Source of the DNA: Curtobacterium sp. MCLR17_007
Lineage (GTDB): Bacteria; Actinomycetota; Actinomycetes; Actinomycetales; Microbacteriaceae
Reading direction: 5' to 3'
Length of the DNA: 64,000 nucleotides
NCBI RefSeq assembly: GCF_003234655.2
Contig: NZ_CP126272.1
Coordinates: forward strand, 18,766 to 82,765
The notes beneath the pieces were generated by a model, which had not been told where the DNA came from, made no database searches, and saw only the letters and a list, made by a program, of their open reading frames with translations. This document shows, in pieces, positions 1 to 8,592 of this stretch; position 1 is the stretch's first letter; each line of letters starts with the position of its first letter. Position numbers and translations under genes: made by a program.

Positions 1-129
1 AGCGCCGGAAACGGCCCAGGCAAGCATCACCATCAGGCGTGCTTGGTGACAGCCAACCGAACTGACCCTGCGATGCGGTCACCGCTTCCGGCGGCTGCGT
101 AGCCGGCGCGGCACCACCCACCTCTCCCT

Positions 130-2130
130 CTACTCCGTCGTCCGCCGTGTCGCCTCGCGCGGTCGAAGTCGGTACACCCGCGGAGCGATGTCGCCCCGGT
201 GGGCGTTCACCAGCACAGGAGCGATGCGGATCCGCTTGCTCTCCCCGAGGCCGGGCCCGAAACGCTGACGCCGCCAGTGCGCCCGTCGGATGTGCGGGCT
301 GACGTGGCTGGAAGGCTCGTCCTCGCCGGCCCGGCGCGTCTTCCCGCTTCGGTAGGTCGCCCCGACGTTGACGACTCTGATGCCGGCGCCCGCACGCTTG
401 GCGTCCCGCTTGAACGACGACGTCGAGACCACCGCGTCGACGTCCGCGGCCGCCATGCCAGGCGGAACCTCGGTAGTGGCATCGGGTTCGTGCCACTGCG
501 CCCAGGCGACGACCGCCGTGAGGTTGTCGACGACATCGCGGTACTGGGTCATGCTGCGCGATGCGGGGACGACAAAGCGCCCGAGCGATGCTCCGTAGGA
601 GCCGCGGATCGTGAAGCACCATGCGAACAGGTCGTCCGGCCGTCCCAGGCTGTCCGAGAGCAGCAGCACACCCTCCACCTGCGCGCCGAACGAGGCAAGC
701 ATCTCGTCGAGACCCGGCGCGGACATGTCGGAGAGGTCAGCGCGGCTCCGCGACGCGATCAGGTCGCCCAGCGACTCGTTCGCCCGGAGTGCGTCGTGCG
801 TCACCTGCGACAGGTTCTTCCACCGGTCGACCTCCGCGGGAGTGGGCGTCTTCGAGGGCTCGAGCAGCAGGGGCTCCGCGAACGCGAGGAACACGTTGGG
901 GAACGGCAGCACCATCTCGGCCCTGTCCGACTCCGTCAGCGGCTCCGACTCCGCGAACGAGGCGGTCTGGCCGGCGGGGAGCCAGTAAGTGGCGGACGCA
1001 GTGAGCCCAACGGTGGCTTCGCCGAGCGCAGTGTCGTCCTGCTTGTTGAGCCATCGCGAGAACGCCGCCAGCGCGTACGAGTTCTGGGTCGCGACCCCGT
1101 GTCCGGGGTGCGGGTGCGGCTTCAGCTGAGCGAAGGGATGGCTGATTAGTCCGAGGGCCTTGGCGACGCGCTGCCGGGCATCGATGACTCCGCGCCAGTT
1201 CGTCAACATGCGCTCCGCGCCGTAGCTGGCCAACTGGGCCCTGGTCGCCGCCGACGTGCTGGGGACAGGCAGCTCGATCGTGAGCAGCTCGTTACCCGTA
1301 AATCTCGGCGTGCGCTCATGCGGCCGCGTGATTCGCCCGAGCGACTGCAGCGCAGGACCCGACGCGTCCCCGTACGAGACGATCGGACTCGAACCCCACG
1401 CGTGCACGGAAGCGGGATCGAGATTCGTCGCACGAGAACCCCAGACCGAACCCGCGAGCTGAAGCGCTTCTTCGAAGATCTCGGCCTGGTCCGGTGTGCT
1501 CTCGTCGGCCGTGGCAATCGTGTGGGTGCCGTCATCATCGACAGTGATCACGTCCTGCTCGATCAGGGTGCGCCGCCGGTCCGGCAGGATGAGGTCAGGT
1601 CCGATGACGCCAAGGTCGAGCAGGGTCTTCAGGTGAGAACGCTGCGCATCGGCGTGCGAGAACGTTGATGCCCCGTGCCGCTCACCACGGGCCCGCTGGA
1701 TGCGCGTGACCTGCTCAGTGCTGAGCTTCGAGTTACCGTCGTTGAGCCAAGCAGGAACGCCCAATGCGCTACTGAAGGCCTCGATTCGTTCGATCCTCGT
1801 TGTACCGGGCGAGGCATCGATCGCGGCGCCACTGAACTTGTCCCAGGCCTCGTGGACCCAGGAATGGTGTGCTCGAGCGTCGGCAAGCACGGACCGCAGG
1901 TAGTCGCGCTCTGACCGCAGATCCTCGGCGATCGGAGCCACCTCTTCGGCAAGGGCGATGCGCTCCTGCTCGACGTCGGCCTGCAGCTGCCGAACCTCCG
2001 AGAGCGCGTCCTCCGCCTCGGCGAGGGCTTGCTGCTCCGACGCCAGCTCCGCCTCCAGCTGTCGGAGGACTGCGTCGTGCTGTGCGTTGCGCCGCCCATC
2101 TGCTCGGGTACGGTGCTTGCCGCGGGCCAT
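130..2130 (-). CDS. Hypothetical protein with N-terminal coiled coil (666 aa)
   Basis: I do not recognise a characterised family. Residues about 18-70 are rich in Glu, Ala, Gln and Leu in heptad-like spacing, which suggests a coiled coil. The middle has no motif I can name. The C-terminus (about residues 590-660) is basic, with an RRAHWRRQRFGPG segment of a kind I associate with uncharacterised proteins of actinobacterial mobile elements. No signal peptide or membrane segment is visible. The ATG shares one base with the stop codon of the upstream gene at 2130-2537, so the two are probably co-transcribed and translationally coupled. Base usage resembles the rest of the mobile region. The open frame is long and clear; the function is unknown. 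Confidence 0.8.
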   Translation of the reverse strand: MARGKHRTRADGRRNAQHDAVLRQLEAELASEQQALAEAEDALSEVRQLQADVEQERIALAEEVAPIAEDLRSERDYLRSVLADARAHHSWVHEAWDKFSGAAIDASPGTTRIERIEAFSSALGVPAWLNDGNSKLSTEQVTRIQRARGERHGASTFSHADAQRSHLKTLLDLGVIGPDLILPDRRRTLIEQDVITVDDDGTHTIATADESTPDQAEIFEEALQLAGSVWGSRATNLDPASVHAWGSSPIVSYGDASGPALQSLGRITRPHERTPRFTGNELLTIELPVPSTSAATRAQLASYGAERMLTNWRGVIDARQRVAKALGLISHPFAQLKPHPHPGHGVATQNSYALAAFSRWLNKQDDTALGEATVGLTASATYWLPAGQTASFAESEPLTESDRAEMVLPFPNVFLAFAEPLLLEPSKTPTPAEVDRWKNLSQVTHDALRANESLGDLIASRSRADLSDMSAPGLDEMLASFGAQVEGVLLLSDSLGRPDDLFAWCFTIRGSYGASLGRFVVPASRSMTQYRDVVDNLTAVVAWAQWHEPDATTEVPPGMAAADVDAVVSTSSFKRDAKRAGAGIRVVNVGATYRSGKTRRAGEDEPSSHVSPHIRRAHWRRQRFGPGLGESKRIRIAPVLVNAHRGDIAPRVYRLRPREATRRTTE

Positions 2131-2537
2131 CAGCTGATCTCTTCGACGTGAGGGAGCTCCAGACGGAGGGCACCAGCGCGAGGGTCGTTGGCGAGCCCTG
2201 CACGCCAGTGCGCTTCCGCGTTCAGCGCGGACACGAGGCGTGGCCGCGACGGGAGGTCAGGGTAGGCGGCATCGGCGCGGCTGAAGAGCTGTCGGGTGCG
2301 ATCGGCCTGGCGACCCTCCTGCATGATCCGGTCCCAGAGGTCGACGATCTCGTCGCGGATCGCATCGGTCTCGTCCGTCGCGTGACTCGAGCGGTCGCGC
2401 GACGCTCGATCAAGCGCAAGGGTGACAACCGGGGCGTTGATTGCGGCTCGCTGCGCGTCCATGCGCCGCTTCCGCGTCAACACGACCTCCTCTCGAAGTC
2501 GCGCGAGATTCGCCGTCGCATCATCAGAACCCGTCAT
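2130..2537 (-). CDS. Hypothetical helical protein (135 aa)
   Basis: This is a small, charged, mostly helical protein with no recognised domain. The frame is open from a GTG at 2546, but I prefer the ATG at 2537 because a GGGAAGG ribosome site lies about 8 nt upstream of it. The N-terminal third (LARLREEVVLTRKRRMDAQ) is an amphipathic, basic-acidic helix that could coil. It overlaps the downstream 666-aa gene by one base and is probably its partner. No membrane segment or metal motif is seen. Function unknown. Confidence 0.7.
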   Translation of the reverse strand: MTGSDDATANLARLREEVVLTRKRRMDAQRAAINAPVVTLALDRASRDRSSHATDETDAIRDEIVDLWDRIMQEGRQADRTRQLFSRADAAYPDLPSRPRLVSALNAEAHWRAGLANDPRAGALRLELPHVEEIS

Positions 2538-2996
2538 AACTTGCACCTTCCCTCAGCATCCTGCCGGACGGGGCCGACACGCCCTCTCCGCGTCGAGCTT
2601 GCTACCGGGTCCAGCGGTGCTCGGTCGCCCTTCCAACGCCGGATGTGCCATCGGGCTCCCGCTCACTTATCGAGCAAGTACCGAGGTAGACCCAGGTGCC
2701 CCTGTCACAGCTGCCGCCGACGTCAGGCCATCGCGTGGCTTCGACGGGAGCGGTCAGGTGCAGCTCCCGCGACCACTGCGGCGACCACGCCGCCCAGCAG
2801 CAGCACGAGCGCTCCGACCACGCCCGCCAACTAGAGCACGCTCGGCGCCTGATCGTCCCGCTCCCCCACCTATTCATGTTAAACGGCCGCCCTGCCGCGC
2901 GGCCGATCGCCGTCTCGATAGCCGGTCGCTTACCGAGACGACGGGGGCTCGAGGCCGAGGCCTGAGATGTGAGCAGCGTCGCTCGGTGTCGTCTTT
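2538..2996. other. Non-coding stretch upstream of the hypothetical pair
   Basis: These 459 bases lie between the 135-aa gene and the 3' end of the serine recombinase. I see no convincing gene. A minus-strand TTG-started frame near 2732-2839 would encode a 35-residue hydrophobic peptide but lacks a clear ribosome site, so I do not call it. The stretch contains one copy of the CGTCTCG-N16-CGAGACG motif at 2911-2940, annotated separately. Confidence 0.5.
2911..2940. repeat. Inverted motif CGTCTCG-N16-CGAGACG, copy 1
   Basis: Seven-base arms CGTCTCG (2911-2917) and CGAGACG (2934-2940) enclose a 16-nt spacer containing TAGCCGGTCG. A site with the same arms and the same spacer length lies at 56197-56228, and a degenerate one at 56983-57012. 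All three are intergenic. A regulator operator, a recombination site or a dispersed small repeat are all possible. Confidence 0.5.
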
Positions 2997-3593
2997 CTAG
3001 CTTCGCTTCGTGTCGCCTGCTTGAAGCAACCTGATGCGGCGGTACAGGGTCGCTCGGGACATCCCGAGGTCGCGGGCGACCTGGGACGCTGGCTCGCCGG
3101 CGTCGAGGAGCCGGATAGCGGCACGGACCTGACTGTCGGTGAACACTGCGCGTCGGCCACCGAGGTCCTTCCCGGCGGTGCGGCGTTTGGTGACCGAGTC
3201 GCGGACCCGTTCGCGCTTGATCTCGAGTTCCATCTGTGCGAGCGCCGCCATGACGGAGAACACCATCGACCCCATCGGCGTTGCCGTGTCCACGTCGCCG
3301 CCACCGAGGTTCAGCACGCGAAGCCCCGCGTTCCGGTCGCGAAGCTGCGCGGCGAAGCTGAGCATGTCGATCGTGGACCTGCCCAGCCGGTCGAGTGTGG
3401 TGACCACCAATGTGTCACCGTCGTGCAGTGCGTCGAGCGCCCGGTCGAACGCCGGGCGCGACGCACGAGCCCCGGACACACCGTGGTCCACGTACAGGTC
3501 ATCCCGGCGAACGCCCGCGGCGAGCAGATCCTGTTCTTGCCGGTCAGTGTCCTGCTGCCGGGTCGACACGCGCGCGTACCCGATCAGCTTCAC
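2997..3593 (-). CDS. Small serine recombinase (resolvase/invertase family)
   Basis: It would catalyse site-specific DNA strand exchange by a phosphoserine mechanism. From the GTG at 3593 the protein is 198 aa and begins VKLIGYARVST, which places the nucleophile at Ser10, its position in Tn3 and gamma-delta resolvases. This decides the start over an in-frame codon at 3647. The LDRLGRS segment supplies conserved catalytic-domain arginines, and the C-terminal VARDLGMSRATLYRRI is the expected helix-turn-helix. The length fits the family. It reads away from the R-M island that begins at 3789. The intergenic DNA in front of it holds strong dyads (3723-3752) that could be its crossover or operator site. 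It is too small to be a phage-type large serine integrase. Confidence 0.93.
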   Translation of the reverse strand: MKLIGYARVSTRQQDTDRQEQDLLAAGVRRDDLYVDHGVSGARASRPAFDRALDALHDGDTLVVTTLDRLGRSTIDMLSFAAQLRDRNAGLRVLNLGGGDVDTATPMGSMVFSVMAALAQMELEIKRERVRDSVTKRRTAGKDLGGRRAVFTDSQVRAAIRLLDAGEPASQVARDLGMSRATLYRRIRLLQAGDTKRS

Positions 3594-3722
3594 CACGACT
3601 CGGCCACTGTCTCGCAACCAAACTTCATGACAGCGATCATGGCCCATACTTGCGACACAAGGTTACGAGACTCGCCGACACAGGAGTTTCCGCGGCACCC
3701 GCGAGCACCATCACGACGTCGA

Positions 3723-3752
3723 CGAGACGTCTCGCAACCCTAGGGATGCGAG
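3723..3752. promoter_or_regulatory. Overlapping palindromes between recombinase and Mrr-like gene
   Basis: CGAGACGTCTCG at 3723-3734 is a perfect 12-bp palindrome. Overlapping it, 3731-3752 is a 22-bp palindrome with only one mismatched pair; its arms are CTCGCA and TGCGAG around CCCTAGGG. The pair sits in the divergent intergenic region between the recombinase and the nuclease gene. Resolvases often bind dyad subsites in their own promoter region, so a res site or operator is plausible. That role is inference. Confidence 0.5.
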
Positions 3753-3788
3753 ATAGTAGGTGCCGCCGTCGTGAGTTAGGTTCACGTC

Positions 3789-4553
3789 GTGCAAATCTTC
3801 ACTTGGCAGATGGCCGAGGAACTCGCTCGCGAACACATGCGAGCCATCGGCTTCTCTGACGCGCGCCGCACCACTGGTGGTGCTGACGGCGGTATAGACA
3901 TCAGGGCAGGACTCGCTGTTGCGCAGGTCAAGCACCTCTCGCAACCAGTGGGGTCACCAGACGTACAAAGGCTCCGAGGGGCTGCTCACGGAGTGCCCCA
4001 CGCGGTCTTCTATTCGAGCTCGGGTTACTCGGCGGCGGCCATCGCCGTCGCTGAGACCTCGCAGGTGGCGCTCTTTCGCTACGCCACGACTGGAGATGTT
4101 GTGGCCATCAACGAGCAGGCGCGGTCTCTCGAAAGCGGTGCCCTGTCAGGTTCGACGAGTCTGCTGGTCGAAGCACTGGAAGCGCTTCAAGACGCAGCGG
4201 AGCGCGGCCGAGAGATGATCGACCGTGGGTCCGACGTTGCCATGTCCGTGGCCCAAAACGGCCTCGACGCAGAGTACGTCGAACTGGCGGACGTCGGTAA
4301 CACAGCCGCGCTCAGGTTCTTGGAAATCGACGACGAGTGGCGGGCCACGATGACAGAGCGGCTTACCAAGCCGGATCTCACTCTCGAGGAGGCTCAACCG
4401 CTGCACGAGCGCTTGGAAAACGTGTGCGCATCGGCGCAGCGAGCGCTGACGGCATTGGCACTAGAGATGGAAGGTCTCGTACAGGCACGAGAGCAGGGGG
4501 CCACGTCCCTCGGCGTCGTGTCGCCTCATGCTGGTCCAACTTCGCCGGCCTAA
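3789..4553 (+). CDS. Mrr-like restriction endonuclease family protein
   Basis: This is a 254-aa protein with an N-terminal Mrr-type PD-(D/E)XK nuclease fold. The visible active-site pattern is Glu11, then GGIDI with Asp37, then QVK at 46-48, where Gln replaces the second acid as in many Mrr-like enzymes. Mrr proteins cut DNA carrying particular methylation. Residues about 105-245 form a helical, acidic extension with no recognised domain, possibly for regulation or oligomerisation. It lies 60 bp upstream of a C5 methyltransferase in the same direction. It could be the modification-dependent arm of the island or part of one R-M operon. No membrane segment is seen. Confidence 0.8.
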   Translation: MQIFTWQMAEELAREHMRAIGFSDARRTTGGADGGIDIRAGLAVAQVKHLSQPVGSPDVQRLRGAAHGVPHAVFYSSSGYSAAAIAVAETSQVALFRYATTGDVVAINEQARSLESGALSGSTSLLVEALEALQDAAERGREMIDRGSDVAMSVAQNGLDAEYVELADVGNTAALRFLEIDDEWRATMTERLTKPDLTLEEAQPLHERLENVCASAQRALTALALEMEGLVQAREQGATSLGVVSPHAGPTSPA

Positions 4554-4612
4554 TTGCCCCCGGGGAGGGCCGTTCTGGCGTGAACGACGGTGCTCCCGAT
4601 TAGGGTTTCAGT

Positions 4613-5782
4613 GTGCCTACCGTCGTTGACATCGCCTCCGCCCGACCGAAGGTTCTCGAGTTCTTCGCCGGCATCGGGTTGGCGCGGATGGGGTTGGAAA
4701 GCGCCGGCTTCCGTGTGGCGTGGGCGAACGACTACGAGCCGGACAAGTGGGACCTGTACCGCGGCCACTTCAACGACCCCGAGGGTGGCGGGCACAGCTT
4801 CGCCCTCGGTGACGTCGGCGCCGTCGATGCGGATCAGCTACCGAGAGACGCGAAGCTCGCCTGGGGCTCATCGCCATGCACAGACCTGTCACTCGCCGGC
4901 TCCCGAGGCGGCCTTCGTGCCGGGGAGTCCAACGCGTTCTGGCAGTACATCCGTCTCCTCGACGAGCTCGGCGATGACCGCCCCGAGGTTGCCGTGCTGG
5001 AAAATGTGGTCGGGCTGGCGACCTCGCACGGTGGCGACGACCTCGCCGCAGCCATCCGCGCGTTCAACGACCTCGGCTACTCGGTCGACGTGCTCGCGCT
5101 CGACGCACGACGCTTCATCCCACAGTCGCGGCCGCGACTGTTCCTCGTAGGTGCAATGAACCCACCAGAAGACACTGCCGAGCCCAACAGCGAACTCCGC
5201 CCCGACTGGTTGCAGGCCGTCTACGGCGACCCGACCCTGCGTACACATCGGGCACCGCTGCCGGCACCGCCGGCACCGCTGCTGTCCGGGTTCGGAGAAT
5301 ACGTCGAGACGATGCCCTCAAACGATGAGCGCTGGTGGGACGCCGCGCGAACGGAGTCGTTCGTGGCGTCACTGTCTCCGGTGCAGCGCGAACGGATCGC
5401 GGACATGCGCCGCGGACAAGGCGTGAAGTATCGGACGGCGTACCGCCGCACACGCAACGGCGTCGCTGTGTGGGAGGTCCGCCCTGATGACATCTCCGGT
5501 TGCCTCCGCACCGCCCGGGGCGGGTCCTCGAAGCAGGCCGTGGTCAAGCTCGGCAACAAGCGGCTTCAGGTGCGGTGGATGACCCCGCTCGAGTACGCAC
5601 GCCTCATGGGCGCTGGGGACTACAACCTCTCTGGTGCCCGCACTAATCAGGCGTTGTTCGCGTTCGGTGACGCAGTTGCCGTGCCCGCGGTCTCCTGGCT
5701 CGCGGAGCACTACCTGATGCCACTCGTCCGCGGTGAACTCGCCGCTCAGGACATGGCTCCAGCGACGGCGCACCGTGGGTAG
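4613..5782 (+). CDS. DNA (cytosine-5) methyltransferase
   Basis: It transfers methyl from S-adenosylmethionine to cytosine C5. Motif I is EFFAGIGLARMGLE (FFAGIG at 17-22), motif IV is SSPCTDLS with catalytic Cys89, motif VI is ENV at 130-132, motif VIII is QSRPRLF from 171, and a late FGDAVAVP matches motif X. Motif IV reads SPCTDLS rather than the common PPCQ form, but the Cys and following Ser are in place. Length (389 aa) is normal. The start is a GTG giving MPTVVDIAS. The stop overlaps the GIY-YIG nuclease start, so modification and cleavage are translationally linked, as in a type II R-M system. The target-recognition region is about residues 185-300 and cannot be read as a recognition sequence by eye. 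Confidence 0.93.
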   Translation: MPTVVDIASARPKVLEFFAGIGLARMGLESAGFRVAWANDYEPDKWDLYRGHFNDPEGGGHSFALGDVGAVDADQLPRDAKLAWGSSPCTDLSLAGSRGGLRAGESNAFWQYIRLLDELGDDRPEVAVLENVVGLATSHGGDDLAAAIRAFNDLGYSVDVLALDARRFIPQSRPRLFLVGAMNPPEDTAEPNSELRPDWLQAVYGDPTLRTHRAPLPAPPAPLLSGFGEYVETMPSNDERWWDAARTESFVASLSPVQRERIADMRRGQGVKYRTAYRRTRNGVAVWEVRPDDISGCLRTARGGSSKQAVVKLGNKRLQVRWMTPLEYARLMGAGDYNLSGARTNQALFAFGDAVAVPAVSWLAEHYLMPLVRGELAAQDMAPATAHRG

Positions 5783-6569
5783 TCGCGGTATCGCGTCATA
5801 CAACGACGCGGAGGGCAAACCGCCGTCGAAGCGGTCGATGCCGACCAGGTTCGTGCAGCGGTTCCGGCAGCTGCTCTCCGACGCACTGGCCAACGTCGAC
5901 GAGGCCAGCGGCAAGAAGCTCAACAAGTGCATCGGCGTGTACGCGTTCTACGATTACGATGGCGAGCCGATCTACGTTGGTCAGACGTGGGAAGACTTCG
6001 GCACGAGAGTCGGCCGGCACCTCCGCGGCCAACGCACCGACACCCTCGCGTACCGCATCCTCGACCCGTTCGAGGTCGCGGAAATGGAGCTCTACCCCGC
6101 CGAGGAGGCCCGGTCTCTGCCGAAGGCGGAGAAGACAGCGGTGATCGATGCGCTGGAATACTCGGTGTACCTCACTGCGATCGAGAGGTCGAAGTACCGC
6201 GCGATCTTGAACGAGAAGATTCCGCCGGTCTCTCCGCGGATCAAGCTGCCGCGCTCGTACCGGTTCCCCCTTGTTCCAGACGACATGCGCGAGGACCGTG
6301 AGCACCCGGACGTGCGCATCGCCCGCCGCGCGGAGACGCTTGCGCGAGTCGCCGCGGTCGCGCACGAGCGTGGTGAGGTGTCATCCGGCCTACGGCGCGT
6401 GATTGTCATCCAAGCCGTCCGGCTCGCCGACCTCGCCGCCGCCCGCCTCGCATACGCGGAAGGCCGTTCCCGTCCGTCGGCAACAGCAATCGACGTGCAA
6501 GGGCTCGTCGGCAGCGTCATGGCTGAGTTTGGCGACGACGACCCCCAGGGTGATAGCGCCGACGCGTAG
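5775..6569 (+). CDS. GIY-YIG nuclease, probable type II restriction endonuclease
   Basis: From the GTG at 5775, overlapping the methyltransferase stop by 8 bp, the protein is 264 aa. The GIY-YIG core is CIGVYAFYDYDGEPIYVGQT (GVY at 54-56, YVG at 67-69), followed by a conserved-type Arg in TRVGRH (78) and a candidate catalytic Glu in DALEYSVY (128). Several type II restriction enzymes use this fold. Coupling to a C5 methyltransferase makes this the likely cognate endonuclease. A further in-frame ATG at 5733 lies well inside the methyltransferase gene and is less likely. The C-terminal 80 residues are helical with no recognised domain. A homing or repair nuclease is the alternative. Confidence 0.82.
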   Translation: MGSRGIASYNDAEGKPPSKRSMPTRFVQRFRQLLSDALANVDEASGKKLNKCIGVYAFYDYDGEPIYVGQTWEDFGTRVGRHLRGQRTDTLAYRILDPFEVAEMELYPAEEARSLPKAEKTAVIDALEYSVYLTAIERSKYRAILNEKIPPVSPRIKLPRSYRFPLVPDDMREDREHPDVRIARRAETLARVAAVAHERGEVSSGLRRVIVIQAVRLADLAAARLAYAEGRSRPSATAIDVQGLVGSVMAEFGDDDPQGDSADA

Positions 6570-6611
6570 CGGTCTGCACGCACAACGGCTGAAAGCCGGT
6601 CTCTTCGACGC

Positions 6612-7379
6612 TCACCGAGTCTGGCTGAGCAGCTCACGCCAAGCCGCGTCAAAGTCCGCAGTCCGGTCGAGCCCGCGCGCCTTCGACGAGCGCACCTGAG
6701 ACACGGTGACGACCGTGCCGTTGGTGTGTTTCTTGAAGGACCCGTGCTCGCGCACCTCATCCGGCGTCCACTCACGTGCCGCGACGACCTCCCCAGTCCC
6801 GTTATCGATGACGAGGAAGGCACATAGATCGAAATCGAACGATCGGATCGGCGAGAACACGGCACCGCTTGCCATGCCGGGTCGGACCAGTCGCACCTTC
6901 ACCTGCACCTTGCGCCCATCGACAGCGGTGAGGTCGTAGGACTTCTCCGAGTTCGGAGCGAGCAGCCCGTCGTAGACGATCGCGGCGCAGTACTCGGCGA
7001 GGTCTCCGATGGGTGCGTTGTTCGTTCGTATGAGGTGTCGCGTGCGAAGTTCGACGAGGACACTCGTGTACGTGTCGAGCAGATCTCCGACGCTCAGGCG
7101 CGCGAGCAGGGTCCCGTCCTCGTCGTTGATGCCATCCAGGTCTTCTGTCTCCGCCAACGATGCTGAGACCGCTTCCATGCCCACAACCGGCTCGGTGGAG
7201 ACGCCAGTAGTCTTCGAGAATCGGGCGGTCAGAATCGCGATCTGTTCGCCGGTGAGGCTCCACGGCTGTCCGGTCTCGCTTGGGTGCCGCCAGCCTTGGC
7301 CGCGCATCCAGCCACGCATCTGCTTCGGGTCAGCACCGATCTGTGCCGCGAGTTCGGGAACCGACAGCTGCTCGCTCAT
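6612..7379 (-). CDS. HTH plus PD-(D/E)XK-like putative nuclease
   Basis: This 255-aa protein converges on the GIY-YIG gene. Residues 1-55 look like a DNA-binding head: SVPELAAQIGADPKQMRGW resembles a helix-turn-helix. Residues 105-210 carry a PD-(D/E)XK-like pattern: Glu129 in GDLAEY, Asp149 in SYDLTAV and QVK at 159-161. By fold logic it may be a second nuclease or the controller of the R-M locus. It resembles small uncharacterised restriction-associated proteins, but I cannot name a family with certainty. The separate orientation implies its own promoter, upstream of 7379, where a hairpin lies at 7416-7442. Confidence 0.7.
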   Translation of the reverse strand: MSEQLSVPELAAQIGADPKQMRGWMRGQGWRHPSETGQPWSLTGEQIAILTARFSKTTGVSTEPVVGMEAVSASLAETEDLDGINDEDGTLLARLSVGDLLDTYTSVLVELRTRHLIRTNNAPIGDLAEYCAAIVYDGLLAPNSEKSYDLTAVDGRKVQVKVRLVRPGMASGAVFSPIRSFDFDLCAFLVIDNGTGEVVAAREWTPDEVREHGSFKKHTNGTVVTVSQVRSSKARGLDRTADFDAAWRELLSQTR

Positions 7380-7415
7380 GTTCGAACCGTAACCGCCTCA
7401 CCCTGACGCAGTGAG

Positions 7416-7442
7416 CTCGGGGCACAACAAATGTTCCCCGAG
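7416..7442. promoter_or_regulatory. Inverted repeat upstream of the HTH-nuclease gene
   Basis: CTCGGGG at 7416-7422 and CCCCGAG at 7436-7442 are perfect inverted arms around a 13-nt spacer that holds further ACA/TGT pairing. It lies 37 bp upstream of the gene starting at 7379. It could be an operator or an RNA hairpin in the leader. No other feature is clear in the 251 bp up to the second recombinase. Confidence 0.4.
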
Positions 7443-7630
7443 ATCTCCGGGCCAGGCGGCCCATGAAGATCCCGGGAACCGTCGCGGGACGTGATCACGA
7501 CACGGAGCGCTGCTAGAAGGACGACACCGAGCGAAGCTGCTCACAGCCTGAGAACACGCGCACCCGAGCAGTCTCAGATAGGTAGTCCGAAATAGGTTCC
7601 GGTGACGGTGCCCTATGCGAGACTCGGCGC

Positions 7631-8248
7631 ATGGAATCCGGATGGACCCTCGGCTACGCCCGAGTCTCGACCGACGGCCAGGACCTCACGGCGCAGACCG
7701 ATGCTCTCCTAGCGCTCGGCGTGCCGGCGGAACGGGTGTTTACCGACAAGGGCATGACCGGCACCAAGCGCGACCGACCGGGGCTCAAGTCGGCGCTGGC
7801 AGCCTGCCGGCCGGGAGACACCCTCGTCGTCACGAAGCTCGACCGGCTCGCGCGATCCCTCCGCGACGCGACAGACATCGCGGAAGAGCTAACGCGCCGC
7901 GGCGTGAAGCTGAACCTCGGCGGATCCATCTACGACCCCACCGACCCCGTCGGTCGACTGCTGTTCAACGTGCTTGGGATGGTCGCTGAGTTCGAGTCCG
8001 ATCTCATCCGGGCCCGCACCCGGGAAGGCATGGCCACAGCGAAGGTCCGCGGGAAGCTCAAGGGGCGCAAGCCCAAGCTCTCCCCCGCGCAGGAGCGTCA
8101 CCTCGTCGCGCTACACCGCGCCGGCGACCACTCAATCGCCGAGCTCGTCGAACTATTCGGAATCGGACGCGCGACGGTGTACCGGGCGCTCGACCGAGCC
8201 CCGGTCGCCGACGCTCCCGACCTCACGCTCCCCCGCGTCGACGCCTAG
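7631..8248 (+). CDS. Small serine recombinase (resolvase/invertase family)
   Basis: This 205-aa resolvase/invertase-type recombinase begins LGYARVSTDGQDL, with the nucleophile at Ser13. KLDRLARSLRD gives the conserved arginine region, and IAELVELFGIGRATVYRAL is a C-terminal helix-turn-helix. It differs from the recombinase at 2997-3593 and lies at the other side of the R-M island, facing outward on the opposite strand. Its 3' end overlaps the RHH gene by 4 bp in a convergent arrangement. Roles could include plasmid dimer resolution beside the partition genes or movement of the island. Confidence 0.93.
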   Translation: MESGWTLGYARVSTDGQDLTAQTDALLALGVPAERVFTDKGMTGTKRDRPGLKSALAACRPGDTLVVTKLDRLARSLRDATDIAEELTRRGVKLNLGGSIYDPTDPVGRLLFNVLGMVAEFESDLIRARTREGMATAKVRGKLKGRKPKLSPAQERHLVALHRAGDHSIAELVELFGIGRATVYRALDRAPVADAPDLTLPRVDA

Positions 8249-8592
8249 GAGCCTCCCCCACTGCCTGCGCCGTACTGCTCACCGTACTTCGCCCGAATTG
8301 CTTCCTCCACGACGCTGCGGATCGTGCCCTCGCCGCCGTCCACGGCTGCGTCAATCAGGTCCTGAACGTCGAGAGCAAGTCGTGTGCTGAACGGCACGGT
8401 AACTTCGCGTCGAGGACGGCCACGCCGAGGAGCCGGCGCTGGCTGCGCCGGTGCACTGGGAACGACGGGCGCAGGGGTCGGCGCCTCGTCCCGCTGGCGA
8501 TAGTCGACGGGGTCGACCCTCTCGTCAGCGGCCGCCTGAGGCCGTCGACGAGCCCGCAGGTCCCCCGGTCGCTCCGGCTTCTGGTCGCTCAT
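8245..8592 (-). CDS. Ribbon-helix-helix partition partner of ParA
   Basis: This 115-aa protein has a long Pro/Ala-rich, charged N-terminus. Its C-terminal RHH DNA-binding unit has a strand near REVTVPFSTRLALD and helices near VQDLIDAAV and IRSVVEEAIRAKYG. Such proteins serve as the centromere-binding partner of small ParA ATPases and as autorepressors. The ATG overlaps the parA stop by 4 bp, giving an operon with parA first. The flexible N-terminus would be the expected contact with ParA. The GCATG repeats upstream of parA are the likely binding site. No enzyme motif is present. Confidence 0.78.
   Translation of the reverse strand: MSDQKPERPGDLRARRRPQAAADERVDPVDYRQRDEAPTPAPVVPSAPAQPAPAPRRGRPRREVTVPFSTRLALDVQDLIDAAVDGGEGTIRSVVEEAIRAKYGEQYGAGSGGGS

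Noticed and set aside
1..129. Gene at the left edge
   Set aside because: No open frame with coding character is visible before the stop of the 666-aa gene.
2732..2839. Minus-strand hydrophobic 35-aa peptide with TTG start
   Set aside because: No ribosome site and no supporting context; short hydrophobic frames are common in high-GC DNA.
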